Below, piece after piece: positions 45,058 through 56,103 of a stretch of DNA of 64,000 nucleotides. This DNA is from Leptobrachium leishanense (taxonomy: Eukaryota; Chordata; Amphibia; Anura; Megophryidae), in NCBI GenBank assembly GCA_009667805.1, contig CM019070.1, positions 52,872,451-52,936,450 on the forward strand, in the 5' to 3' direction. Below the pieces are notes generated by a model. The model was not told where the DNA came from, ran no database searches, and saw nothing but the letters and a program-made list of their open reading frames with translations. Position numbers and translations under genes: made by a program. How positions within the stretch are numbered: the stretch's first letter is position 1; each line of letters begins with the position of its first letter.

Positions 45058-45061
45058 TTAA

Positions 45062-46375
45062 TGTGCCCCCAATGTCTCGATTTAGGCCTAATATTTGCAC
45101 ATCTCCTCTCGTTTCACCCTTACCTCCTCCAACCCCTGTAATTGATTTATACGCTTTGATACATTGACTCTGTCACCCAGAACACTCGTTACTGATAGCG
45201 CTGGAGGTCGGGTGATCACACCACATTTCTTTCACCTTGTTTAAATTTTATCTTTTTTTTCACCTTTACATCTTTACTCCACGTTTTGCCGTAGGGTTGT
45301 CTGGCTACATACACTGGCGTGCGCAGCCTGATGCATTAGCGTGTGCACCCACAGTGCACTTATTAATTGAAAAGTTATGTTTAGGAGATTTTGCACAAAA
45401 CGCACACTTTTCTTTAACAATAACAAGCCTGTAATCAGAGATACAAACAGTTTTCATGTTATTTATCATGAACCAGATAAGGGACATCTAAAATGTCAAT
45501 TTAGGGGGTGAAAAATGTTTTTTTTTTTTTTTTTTAACCTAACAGGGTGAGCACACCCCATGCACACACCTATGGCTCTAATTATATATATATATATGAT
45601 TTCATGTCCCCCCCCCCCCACTTTGTTTATTTTTTCTTCCCATTCCTCTGAAAAGTATGAGATGACTCCTCGTCGTGCAGAACCTTTCTTTTTACTTTTT
45701 CATAATTTCTGTGTTTCGTTTACAACCTTTTACAACCTTTTACTATGTTGAAATCTTTAAAAAAAAACAACAGGACAGAAAACCCAAGTGGCAATGCTTT
45801 CATGGATAGAAGGTGGGAACTACTCTGGGGGGGGGTCTGATCTGCCAGTGATCCTGATACATAATGGGAAAGGAATGGGGGAACAAGGAAAGAAGATAGA
45901 TTGTAAGTTAAAATTCTAGTGAATGACCTATAGATAAAGGAGGGAGGGAGGGGGGGGTGTAAGAGTCTGTCCTATGGATCTGTCAGGGAACTGGTTCCGG
46001 GGTGTCAGGTTTGAGCCCAATATGCAATGATGGGAAATAGGAAAAAACGTATATGAACAAAAAGGGGTTTAAGAATAAGGCATAAGAGGCCGTAAACAAA
46101 TATGAATAAACAATTATGTAGCTGGGTGATAAGAAAGGAAAACACTGTATAAATAATAATCAGCAATAAGAAACTAAAAGGCAAGATGAGAGAAAGGTAG
46201 ACCAAAAGTGACAAAACTAAACTACACTAAACTATACTACTACATATAAAGAAAAAGAGTAGATTGAACTTAGAGCAGGGTTAAACCAGATATGGAGAGA
46301 AATAGGAGAAGGAAGAGAGAAAAAGATCTTTAGAAAAATAAATAGGAAAAATAGAAACGGAAGATTCTTTGAGGC
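45062..46375. other. GLMN intron 2, nothing recognised
   Basis: Contains T-runs near 45518, a poly-C run near 45608 and a poly-G run near 45950. No gene or repeat family was supported. Confidence 0.4.
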
Positions 46376-46740
46376 AGGGGGTCCTGGGTATGCAGGGGGT
46401 CCTGGGTATGCAGGGGGTCCTGGGTATGCAGGGGGTCCTGGGTATGCAGGGGGTCCTGGGTAGGCAGAGGGGTCCTGGATCTGTAGAGCAAGGGGGTCCT
46501 GGATCTGTAGAGCAACAGATTCAGCGGGATGCGGGGTAGCAGGCTCTGAGGGTTCGGATGTAGGGCAACAGGCTGAGGATTCTGTAGGTTGTAGGGCAGT
46601 GACGACTGAAGGACCTGCGGGATGCAGGGCAGCACCTTCTGTAGATCCTGCGACGTGCAGGGCAGCGATACCTGGAGAGTCTGCTAAGTGCAGGGCAGCG
46701 ATGTCTGGAGGGTCTGCGAAGTGCAGGGGCAGAGACAGAA
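46376..46740 (+). repeat. 18-bp minisatellite grading into ~39-bp degenerate repeats
   Basis: GGGGGTCCTGGGTATGCA is repeated about five times (46376-46465), then 26-bp units GGGGGTCCTGGATCTGTAGA, then diverged units containing GTGCAGGGCAGCGATG to 46735. Confidence 0.85.
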
Positions 46741-47420
46741 GACAGCTCCTTCCTAGTGAGAGGTCCACTAGGACAATGCAGAAGCGTCTTGCTTTGGGAG
46801 TGACCCTATTTTATAGTGGGGAAATCAAGATGTTATGTCTAGCACCTGGTTGCTGGAACAACTTGGTTCTGTAGGAGAATCATTGTTATTTCGCTGAGAT
46901 ACTTTGCCTTTAGTTCTTTTATGGCGCCGGCGGCTAGGAACCTGACAGGATCCAGGTCTGGGGGGGGGGGGTGTAGTTATATTTCGAAAGATTTTCCAAC
47001 GTTTTTAATACATGTTATTTTATAGAGGGGATTCATTATCTCTTATTTATTATTTTATACTTGTCTTCGATACAATTGTGGGAGATGCTAGAAAAGATTG
47101 CATGTAATCCTGTGTAACAGACATGTGTTACGATGCAATACTGAGTCCTCTTAATGACAAGGCAATCCGATTATGTAGAGTGGCTGTTTGGGAGGGGGTC
47201 TAGGATCATAGTGGAGAAACTCTTATATTATTTAGTATGAGCCAATGTTTTAGTGATTTTGAATTTACAATCCTAGTATGTGTGTGTATATTCTATATCT
47301 CCAAGTGATCCCTCACCCCATATAAAAGATTCTTCTGCTCCGGTGCAAAAAGTCCGACTGCAAACAAATATTCCCCAAGTTTCAGACGCACACGGAGACT
47401 TTGTAAAATGCAAAGAGTAT
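46741..47420. other. GLMN intron 2, nothing recognised
   Basis: One poly-G run near 46961. No gene was supported. Confidence 0.4.
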
Positions 47421-48089
47421 GGGCCACATTACATTCTCCACGCTAATCCATTGCGCCTGCAGTTTTCCCCCTACCGCCCCCGTTTTAGCGTGGAATTACA
47501 ATGCAGGTGCTATGCCCCGGGATGCTCGCGGCAGCTCTGAGCGCCCCCGCTAGCATCCGCTCGATGGAGCCCATAGGACTCCATTGAGCCAGACGCCGGC
47601 GGTCACATGACCAGGCAAGATCTGGCTGGTCGGCATAGTGGTATGCAGGAGGAGAATGAGGAACTTTTCCCCCCAGTCTTTCCCTGCTCCCGCCGGACGG
47701 AGGAGGTGGTTGGAGCCGCGGTCCTCGCCTCGGCACAGGAGGTGAGTATACAATCACTTTTTTTTTTATTTTTTGGCTGGTGTTAACGGATTTTGCAGAA
47801 GCGGAATCCGATAACAGAAAGTTAACCACAGCCAGGACTTGGTGTTAACTGCGGCCGGTTGTTAATCAGCGCTGGGACGTTGTAATCCTAACGCTGATTA
47901 ACACTTTGCAGGTTAAGTATAGGGAGCGCAAAGTACAGTAACCTCTCGCTGAAAAGCGCAAGATACCAAACGCAAACGGGTTACTTAACCCATTAGCGTT
48001 TGGATTGTAATATGCGGTAGCCACCGCGACTTACGTTAATGTCCACGCAGGTGAGCGCTACCGTTAGCACCTAGATTGTAATGTGGCCC
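47421..48089. mobile_element. PIF/Harbinger-like MITE with 3-bp duplication TAT
   Basis: GGGCCACATTACATTCT at the left and GATTGTAATGTGGCCC at the right, flanked by TAT at 47418-47420 and 48090-48092. Internal words GGTGTTAACGGATTTTGCAG and GGAGCGCAAAGTACAGTAAC are shared with 36539. Confidence 0.8.
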
Positions 48090-48115
48090 TATATGTTTAT
48101 TATAAATACATGATT

Positions 48116-48737
48116 AAAGGAACACTCTACTCAAAAAATCACCCCCCGTTTTTTTATCCTAATCTATCCCTATTCCCTTAATAAATCTTTAGATTTTATT
48201 ATTTTTTTTGCAACTGTAATACTTACCCTAAAATCCTCTTCTTTCCAGCGGCGTCTTTTTTTTTATTTTTTTTTATACTCACCTCCCTCCTCTTCCGCTC
48301 CCGTCCTTCTTGCTGCGTCTTGGCTTCTGGTTTACGTGAGAAGCGCGCATGCGCGCCTCTCACGTAAGCCAGCCAATTGGCAGGCTTCCTCCCGGCTCCC
48401 TCTGAGGATTAGTGTTGCGCGCAAGAGGATGCGCGCAACACTAACCCTCAGAGGGAGCCGCCAGCTTCTGCGGTGAGTTAGAGACGTCATCGCGCTGAAA
48501 GCACGATGACGTCTCCTACTCGGCAAAAGTCGGCAGAAGCGGGAAATATGATTCCCGCTCTGCTGACTGACAGCTGGGAGGTCGGAGTAAAGTTCTCCGC
48601 CTCTCTCAGCTGTTTTCAGCATTTACAGCTGAACCGCTGAGCGGAGGGAGGGGGGACAGGGGGCGGCATACTCTAGGCATCATGACCACCTAAAATAGCT
48701 TAGGTGGTCATGTTGCTTAGAGAGTGTCCCTTTTAAG
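48116..48737. mobile_element. MITE with AAAGGAACACTCT ends
   Basis: AAAGGAACACTCTACTC at the left and GAGAGTGTCCCTTTT at the right. Inner palindromes are GCGCGCATGCGCGC, CTCCCTCTGAGG / CCTCAGAGGGAG and GTCATCGCGC / AGCACGATGAC. Non-coding. Confidence 0.72.
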
Positions 48738-48900
48738 TTAACTATAGGAAGCAGACACGACGATTTTAATATGCCAGCGGTGAGGAAAGGGTGCATTTCT
48801 AGATTTTTCAATGGGTATTGCATTATTTATTTATTTTTACCAGGTTTCTGACACTATTTTTTTATTATTATTTTTGTTCTAACAAGTGTTTGGCTTTCAG

Positions 48901-49020
48901 GCTATCATCAGGAATTCAGGATGGAATCTGATAGGTCCTGTTACTAGCTGGTTTCAGAAATGCCCGGATGACAGTCACAGAAAGAAACTCTCCTTGGAAA
49001 TGGTTAACAGTTTGCTTCAG
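48901..49020 (+). CDS. GLMN: GLMN exon 3
   Basis: The exon has 40 codons in phase 0, acceptor TGGCTTTCAG and donor GTGGGT. It encodes AIIRNSGWNLIGPVTSWFQK and then a lysine-rich helix ending VNSLLQ. The block IIxNxGWNLxGPV is diagnostic of glomulin. Confidence 0.93.
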
Positions 49021-49204
49021 GTGGGTAATATATGTGTATGTGTATATATATATATAATGTGTTATGGTGCAGGGCAAAAAGTGAGATTAAAAGTCTCCAC
49101 ATAACAAATAATCAAGTTTATATTTGTAGAAGACCTTTACACATCCCAGTAATTCAGAGAACCGCTTCATAGAGCTCATGGCTGTGATGGCTGTGTTTTG
49201 TTGC

Positions 49205-49512
49205 ATAACTTGACCTTTGCTAAAACATGCGCTCTAGTATGTCATTGCACTGGCAAAGAGGGAACTGCATTCTCTCGCGAGCTCCTGCAGGTCGGCGGAG
49301 TGATTTTTGAAGGGAGACTGGGTACGTTTTTCCCCAGTCTCACTCTGCTCCCAGCGGCCAGAAGCAGTGGATCGAGCCGCCGTGGGTTGAGAGGTGAGTA
49401 TGTGATTTTTTTTTCGGGGGTTTTTTTCGTTGGTGTTCAGAATGTAATATGGTCGGCCCGCGCAAGGGCCACTTAACATAACGTTACTGTTAACTATACA
49501 ATAAGGCCCATT
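49205..49512. mobile_element. PIF/Harbinger-like MITE fragment between GLMN exons 3 and 4
   Basis: GAGACTGGGTACGTTTTTCC / CCCAGTCTCACTCTGCTCC inverted words, CTGCAGGTC and a right end GTAATATGG ... AAGGCCC, as in the other family copies. The left end is lost. Confidence 0.5.
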
Positions 49513-49659
49513 GTTTTTTACCTAAAAAGTTCCTAATTTGATTTTGTAGAGAAAGCGTTACAAGATCTCTTGTTTTGGTAAAGTATCACACTGTTAATGG
49601 GATGGCTTGGCCTTCACATAATGTCTTCCTAAACACATGATTTGTTGTGATTTCTGCAG

Positions 49660-49768
49660 ATCTGTAACCCAAAGGAGGTTTTGCTGGGTATACTTGAACA
49701 TATTGATGAGGCCAAAGGAGAAGATATACCACATGTGATCTTATTTCTTCTTGATCCACTTCAAAACG
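49660..49768 (+). CDS. GLMN: GLMN exon 4
   Basis: The 109-nt exon has acceptor TTTCTGCAG and leaves in phase 1 at donor GTAATT. It encodes ICNPKEVLLGILEHIDEAKG followed by VILFLLDPLQN. It aligns with human LCNPKELLLGLLELIEEP ... SILLLLQPLQT. The phase-1 end joins exon 5 at 50709, not the nearer acceptor at 49990, because only the former keeps the frame and the homology. Confidence 0.92.
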
Positions 49769-50125
49769 GTAATTTGACATTATTTGATACAAGTGAAAAT
49801 AGCCATCCGCGAGTAACATCACTGTGCATGTCCTATGTATGTGCTGGGGTCACTATGTGTTAGCACAGAGTCAAAGGGAGTTACTTGCTGAGTTTAAGTA
49901 ATGAGTGGTGGCGGTCAGATTTCTCCTCGGATCAAGCAGCTTTTACCCACATATTACGTTTTATAACCCTTAATATTATGTTTTTGCAGGAAGTCATACA
50001 GGCATTGTTTAAACGTCTGTTCAGACTCTGTCCCAAACCACCTCAACAGGCAGAGAATTCCTCAGCTTTATTGTTCTCAATTTAAAAAAAAAAAACCTTC
50101 TTGGGTTTGGGGGACAATGTTCTAG

Positions 50126-50309
50126 ACTTGTGGTTCCCGTCCCTGGTCTCCCTAACAGATCAGGTTTGCAGATATCTGAAGCTCCGCACAGGTGATATGA
50201 TTTGCTGCTCAGTGATTGCAGGGTTCAGGCTGCGTCTCCCCAAGGGAATCCTCAAAACCTGGCCTGTTAGGGGTACCTGAAGACCAGTTTTGGGAACCAA
50301 TGCTGTAGA
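50126..50309. mobile_element. hAT-like MITE (CAGTGGTTCC family), copy 3
   Basis: TGTGGTTCCCGTCCCTGG at the left and CAGTTTTGGGAACCAATG at the right. The interior is shared with 18508. Confidence 0.75.
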
Positions 50310-50708
50310 CCAAAATACTCTTTACAGAAGTATGTGGTTTACCTGAAATAAACTCATCAGATGTTGGATATTTCCCTTAAAATGGAAGTTTTGAGAGGTC
50401 CATGAAGAAATCATGTAAGGCGACAGTAAGTACAGCTGAAGTAAAGCTGGTAATTGGACAGTAGCTTTATGAGCCATTGCCCCAGTGCTTAGTGTTTGGT
50501 CATAGAGGTGATGTTCCTTATTGCAATAGGACATGTCATTTTAACCCATATGATCCACAAAGGGTCTAAAAACCAAGCTCAGACCAGTTGCGTTTAGTCA
50601 GTTTGGGGGTTTCATCTCAACGCATCCTCATACATAACGCTTCATAGTATCTCTTGGGTAATTCTGGCCCACAGTTATCTAACCGTAGGATAAATCCATA
50701 CCTTCCAG

Positions 50709-50955
50709 TGCTTCTGAGACTCGGCCATAAAAAGGCTTACTCCCTGGGAGTCTCTCTATCGACTATCCTTGCCCAGCTGTGCTTTCTGCCCGTGCCGTAC
50801 ACCAGAGAACAAATCAAGGAGGACAACCACTACCTCTGCCAGTGCTGCTTCGCTCTGCTCCAGCTCACCAAACCTTTTGTTGACGTGGTCGCTGCAAGCG
50901 AGGACTGTGTGAAGTCATCGGAGGTCGAAGAGCTCAGGAAAGAACTGGTAACATT
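50709..50955 (+). CDS. GLMN: GLMN exon 5
   Basis: The 247-nt exon has acceptor TACCTTCCAG, enters in phase 1 and leaves in phase 2 at donor GTAAGT. It encodes LLRLGHKKAYSLGVSLSTI, then LPVPYTREQIKED, LCQCC and LTKPFVDVV, all shared with human glomulin (NKAYSIGLALSTL, LPVPYSKEQI, LCQCCKALIEFTKPFVEEV). Confidence 0.95.
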
Positions 50956-51005
50956 GTAAGTGTCAGTGATGAACAGACGTTAGATACTACTAGAATGATC
51001 TATAG

Positions 51006-51131
51006 CAGGGGTCTCAAACACCGCCGCCTCCGGATAGTGATGGCCTACAATTCCCATAATCCTTTGAATGTAATAGATGGTCGGTGAATCGTGGGAATTG
51101 TAGTTCAGCAACATCTGGTTGAGGGCACAGT
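51006..51131. repeat. Fold-back MITE of the ATGTTT-GTAGTTC family, copy 6
   Basis: GCAGGGGTCTCAAACACCGC at the left, GTAGTTCAGCAACATCTGGT at the right, with ACAATTCCCATAATCC / CGTGGGAATTGTAG inside. Confidence 0.7.
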
Positions 51132-52050
51132 TTATATTGAGATCTATAGCACAGATACAATTCAAGCATGAACGGCAATAGCATTAAATAATAGTATGTG
51201 TCTGATACAGCGCACTGTACTTTAATATACAGATTTATATAAAATAAAAGAACAGCAAATGACTGGGGTATAATAACAGAGGGTTTTTATTTACAAGATT
51301 TGACCTAGATCTATATCACATAAACATGAAAAAATGTCATTTTTTTCCAGTTCAGCATGTCTTGTTTTTATTGACATAGAAATTATATACTATGTATAAG
51401 TATATATACTGTATATATGTATAACCCCCTCCTCCACTCAAGGACTTAAAGAAAAACAGATGCCTGATGCTTAGCCCAATGAAAACAATATGAACAGAAA
51501 AAGAGCTAGCACTCGAAGGTCTCATGTAAAAGCAAAAACCTGTATTGTTTTTTATTTTTAAGTATGAGACTCTTTTGTTCATATATGTATGTGCAGCCCG
51601 TATCTAGAATACTCTGAAATCAGGAATTTCAGTATGAAGCACCTCCCTGACACTAAGGACAGGTCTCGCTGTTGGCAGACGCTCCTTCGATGGCTGCAGC
51701 ACAGTATGGAACACGCTGGGTGACTCTGTACAGAATCCGTGCATGACACGCTGGCTCTGTACAGCATGTCCCTCGAAAAGGGCTGCACAGCATCTCCCAG
51801 CGTGTATATAAACTGGGGCTACAACATGACGTGGATCACGACTCCCCTGCCGTGTTTCCCCCTCCAACGTTTGATTCTCCTGGATTTTGAAATACAGAAG
51901 AGTCCAAAATCTGGTATAAGGGGTACACATTTTTGCATGAGCTGACCGCAAAGAGCTGACCCTACAGACGTGCAATGGAATTTTAGTGGTGCTAATGATA
52001 TAAAGGTCTTTGTTGAAACAAGAAAAAGGAAATCTTTTGTGTGCGCTATA
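51132..52050. other. GLMN intron 5, nothing recognised
   Basis: No gene or shared repeat was supported. Overlapping short frames near 51580-51975 lack homology. Confidence 0.4.
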
Positions 52051-52053
52051 TTA

Positions 52054-52785
52054 GGGCTATATTACAATCTTGGCGCAAAAACCCTCGTGTAAAGCGAAAA
52101 TGTTTGCGCCAAGTGTTAAACCTTTTGCGCGCGCAAATCATCGCTGGAATTACAATCCTCGCGGCTTTTTTCTTCCGTCGATCAATTGCACGCGCAAACA
52201 GTATGCGCACAAATGCAGGCGCAGTGCCGTCTCGCATAAAAATCTTTGCACGCGCAGTTTTGTGCACCCATTCAGCCAATCAAAATGAAGAAACACACCT
52301 ATCAAACGCAACTGAATTGCGCCTGCCAGAGGCATCGGAGACGGGTTCTGCGTCTATGATGCAAAATGAGCACATATGCTACAGTAATACACACACACAC
52401 ACCTGCCATCATCCATTATATTGTTGTTACATTCCTTTTTATGGGCGTTTTTTTTTTTTTTTTTGTTTCGGCCAGGTTGTTCAGATTTGCCGTTACCACC
52501 AGCTTTTTGCTGTTGCTAAAATTATGTCCGCAAAGGCTATACGGTAATTACCGCGAATAGATTGTGCGTTGGTACGAGGATTGTATTACATTCGCATTTG
52601 CGCTCACAATGTTAAGTATAGGACGCGCGCAGTACTGTAAGCTCTTAAAGGGTTCGCGCAGGTTCACCCGCGGTAGACGATTGCTCTGATATGTAATACG
52701 GGATTCGGCGCAAATGGTTTTACCCCTTGCGTTAATGTTTTTTTGCGCCGGCGCAAACGTTTGCGTGAAGATTGTAATTTAGCCC
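52054..52785. mobile_element. PIF/Harbinger-like MITE with TTA duplication
   Basis: GGGCTATATTACAATCTTGG at the left and GAAGATTGTAATTTAGCCC at the right, flanked by TTA at 52051-52053 and 52786-52788, the usual Harbinger target. The interior is full of GCGCAAA words in both orientations. Confidence 0.85.
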
Positions 52786-52993
52786 TTAGTGTGTGTGTCT
52801 TTACGGGGGTAAAGAGAATGGTAAAGGGGTTTTTATAAACCTTGCAGGTGTTTTCCATCACTTTTGGTTTGATTTGTGGCTTGCCCTATCCAGCTTTGAA
52901 TGTTTGTAATGAAAAAGGACGAGTTGGTTTGTATGGGTGTCTTTGTGCATTTTGTAACTCTCTTTATTCCTAAATCTCTCTAAGTTGTTACAG

Positions 52994-53123
52994 TTTTTTA
53001 AAGCAGCCTTTGCTTGGCGCACCGCTGCGTATACCCCCTGATTCTGATGATGATGATGATGACGCAGATGATGATGATGATGATGATACTAATCCTTTCT
53101 ATACATTTGCTAAAGAGATCATG
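52994..53123 (+). CDS. GLMN: GLMN exon 6 with poly-aspartate tract
   Basis: The 130-nt exon enters in phase 2 (acceptor TTGTTACAG) and leaves in phase 0 at donor GTAAGT. It encodes FLKQPLLGAPLRIPP, then an acidic run of about 15 residues (one Ala among Asp) from GAT/GAC triplets at roughly 53041-53088, then TNPFYTFAKEIM. The flanks align with human SLKCPLL and NDPFRYFASEII, so the exon is real. Human has only a short EQSEEGGND here, so the acidic run is an expansion. A fold-back transposon starts about 10 nt after the donor. Confidence 0.9.
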
Positions 53124-53133
53124 GTAAGTGTAT

Positions 53134-54051
53134 CAGGGTTATTCAGAGAGAGCCAACCTGGCCCCGAAATGTCACCGAACAGGGAATTTCTCCGTACGGG
53201 AACATTACGGGGCCATTCGGCTATTCAGAGAGCAGGCAGTTTACCAAATTTTGGTGAACTGCCAGCAAGTACGATGCCTGTTCGACGGCAGTGAAATCCA
53301 CCATAGAGAAGCAATGGTTCATCTATACAGAGACACCGAGCAGCAGCGAAAGTGCCCTGCTGTTCACTCTTTTCATTCGGCAGGTTTATTCAGGCGAATC
53401 CCATAGGCTTCAATGTTAAAAATATTCCCGTTTTAAATCCATATCTAATAAACCGTTTATTTTAACCTGCAGTAAAAAGTCTCTTTTATTGTTTTTTTTT
53501 TTCCCTAAGAGTGTTTTTTCTTTTTTCTGTAACAGACCTTTTTATTATCATTCATAGGCCTGTGAGTTCCTACGGGAATAGGGCCCTCATCTCCTCCTGT
53601 ACGGTTTGTCAAATGTTGTTCAATGTATTGTAACCCTGTCTATACTGTGCCTATTGTACAGCGCTGTGGAATATGCCGGCGCTTTATAAATAAAGAATAA
53701 TAATAATAAAATAGGCCCTTGTATGTAAATTCCAGGCATTTTCGTTCAGTAGTTTTTTGTGCAAACAGCGTTTCAATTTTGACACTTTTAAGCGTGTTTT
53801 TCTTTTTCTTACCCCTTTCGTTAGCTTTTCGGCTTTTTCCTGCGGCTGGTCTGTGCTGTGATCGGCGGCTCGTCGGCTTTTTGTGATGTGTTCGGCATGT
53901 TTTTCGCAGCGGGTTTGCGGCGGGTTTTCCCTGCACTCCGGCGACCCTGCAGGGAATGCTGAATTCACCGCAGGCTGGGGAACTTTGATTCACCCGAAGT
54001 GCGGGGAACGAGAGCGTACTGAAATGTTGGCGACATTCTCTGAATAACCCC
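53134..54051. mobile_element. Large fold-back repeat, copy 4, with a nested LINE tail
   Basis: CAGGGTTATTCAGAGAGAGC at the left and TCTCTGAATAACCCC at the right. The left end is about 10 nt into the GLMN intron after exon 6. Compared with the inverted copy at 1-746, a 155-bp L2-like tail (53558-53712) is inserted. Confidence 0.82.
53558..53712 (+). mobile_element. L2-like LINE 3' tail nested in the fold-back repeat
   Basis: GGGAATAGGGCCCTCATCTC, ATTGTACAGCGCTGTGGAAT and GCCGGCGCTTTATAAATAAA with an AAT repeat end. Absent from the copy at 1-746. Confidence 0.8.
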
Positions 54052-54272
54052 CTAAGAGTCTAAATCTGATGGAAATTCTTATTAATGCACGTATATATTT
54101 TCGGTTAATATCAGAAATCTTACACCAGGGCTCTCCGTCCGTTTCCCCTCTCTGCTGCTGTCTTAAAATCCCCCTGTTACGACTGACTCTGCGGTTTCCC
54201 CCTGAGGCATCAGCAGTTGTTACACAATATGCCTGTAGGTATCTGCAGATTATACAGTATATACAAGGGCAG

Positions 54273-54405
54273 TGATGGTGAATCCTGGCACCCCAGATGT
54301 TCCGGAACTACATGTCCCATGATACTTGGTTACACTTAAGGATAGATGAGCATCATGGGACATGTAGTTCCGAAACATCTGGGGTTCCAAGGTTCACCAT
54401 CACTG
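54273..54405. repeat. Fold-back MITE of the ATGTTT-GTAGTTC family, copy 7
   Basis: GTGATGGTGAATCCTGGCAC with CCCAGATGTTCCGGAACTAC is mirrored by GTAGTTCCGAAACATCTGGG and AAGGTTCACCATCAC. Confidence 0.9.
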
Positions 54406-54960
54406 TACTGGGGTTACGTTTAGGAGTGATGTTTGAACGGCATAAGGCGCCAAGCTGCTGAGTCCATGGAGCCATCTGTGAAGGGTTATTCTAGGTGAAG
54501 CAGGAAGTCAGTGTTTACACCATTATAATGTGCAGTGGAAGCAGCCAGATCCTTTTATTAACAAATTAGATAGTGGTTCACTTCCAGTTCCCCGGGAGTC
54601 AGTATTTTACACACGGTTATTAGTAACTGCCATTTTTCTCCCCTCCCTCCATACAGCCAGCACGCACGCACGCTGTGTCACCTGTCAATCAAAGGGTGAC
54701 TTTAACGGAGAAAGAACAAAATAAATATGTTAATGATCACCTCTTGTCCCATGCTGACACCTACTGTTTTTTCTGACACCTGGCCATCTATCTACGTGAT
54801 GTAGCTAGATGCTGGGCCCATGACGATAGGCATGCGCACAACTTGCGAGCACACAGCTAATCCGATGTCTCTCCATTCCAAAAGCATTGCAAGGCGATAC
54901 AGGGCTCGGCTGTTGCAATGCTCGTTAGGACACCGTCTTCCTTGCGAGAAAATGAAATGG
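54406..54960. other. GLMN intron 6, nothing recognised
   Basis: No gene or shared repeat was supported. Confidence 0.35.
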
Positions 54961-55032
54961 TCTATTATTATTATTATTATTATTATTTATTTATAAAGCG
55001 CCAGCATATTCCGCAGCGCTGTCACAATAGGA
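54961..55032 (-). mobile_element. L2-like LINE 3' tail with an ATT microsatellite
   Basis: The minus strand reads TGACAGCGCTGCGGAATATG then CTGGCGCTTTATAAATAAAT and AAT repeats. Confidence 0.75.
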
Positions 55033-55148
55033 CCTCTAGCATCCCTCTTTAAGGTCACCTGACCAGCACCATGACCTATCCTATATACGGATTAAAAAGG
55101 ATTTAGTATTTTTTTGTTTGTTTCCTTATGTGTGTATATAATATTCAG

Positions 55149-56030
55149 TACCGTAGACACTCGTGTATACCGCAAGTTTTTTGAGCAATAAATCAAGCTT
55201 AAAACTGTAGGGGTCGCGTTATACACGGGACAGCTGCGAGGGAGTGAAGATCTGATAGCTTCCAGGAGCTATCTGACACGTGCATTCTCTGGAATCCCAA
55301 TTTAACCCTGCAGCCCTGACTTTAACCATTAACCCTTAATGACTGCAGCCCTCAAGCACCCCTGTACAAAACATCTCCAATACTATTCAGCCCTCTATTA
55401 ACCCTTCAATCCAAAAACCTACATTAACCTTTGCAATAAAAAACAATAACATTAATAAAGAATTTCTGTATGTCACAATTTATCAAATTTATCATATACT
55501 CTGCTTCATATAAACAATATTAATTTTTCAAGGTAAAGCAAGCTTTTATCAATTTCAAAATGTGTCTTTTTGTAGTGCATGAGTATATGCATAGGTTCCT
55601 AACATTATATAATCTTATTAATGCAATTGCAATAATTAAATCTACAAAATGTGCCCTTATGTCATACCTGCGCTTACGGATTTTATTTATTTAGTTTCAT
55701 GAGCAGAACTTTATCATAAGAGAATTATATTCCAAGCAATCAAAACGCTCAATTACATCTATCACCATTCTAAAATAGCCACGATAAAGCATTACCTCTC
55801 ACTCTGCACCCTTGCTCTCTAACAACCATTGGAGGAACGAGGGTGAGAGTTGGGTGGAATGAACATGAAGTGAAAACATGGAACAACAGTAACTTAACAG
55901 ACTTTTGTCGTGTTTTGGAAAATTTATACTTTCATAATTTTGCTCCTAGCGTTATATTCGAGTCTTGAGTAATATTCTTATTTCCATAATGAATCTCTAC
56001 GGGTCGCGTTATACTCGAGTATCTACGGTA
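55149..56030. mobile_element. 882-bp MITE with TACCGTAGAYACTCG ends
   Basis: TACCGTAGACACTCGTGTAT at the left and ATACTCGAGTATCTACGGTA at the right are inverted with few differences, and GGGGTCGCGTTATAC / GGGTCGCGTTATAC words recur inside. No ORF. Confidence 0.8.
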
Positions 56031-56088
56031 TTTATATTATAAAGTCATCCAATGTAGATACTAAATACTTGGCTTTATATTATTTTAA

Positions 56089-56103
56089 TACATTGCAAAG
56101 AGG
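56089..56103. repeat. 15-bp direct repeat flanking the palindromic insertion, left
   Basis: TACATTGCAAAGAGG, identical to 57074-57088. Confidence 0.8.

Noticed and set aside
46232..46768. A 178-codon proline-rich minus-strand frame
   Set aside because: It covers the 18-bp minisatellite and its degenerate neighbours; the AYPGPP repeats are a by-product.
49990..50085. A possible GLMN exon beginning EVIQALFKR after a good acceptor (TTTTTGCAG)
   Set aside because: It faintly resembles the human TVIQKL segment, but exon 4 ends in phase 1, which would put a stop in this exon. The acceptor at 50709 continues both frame and homology (HKKAYSLG).
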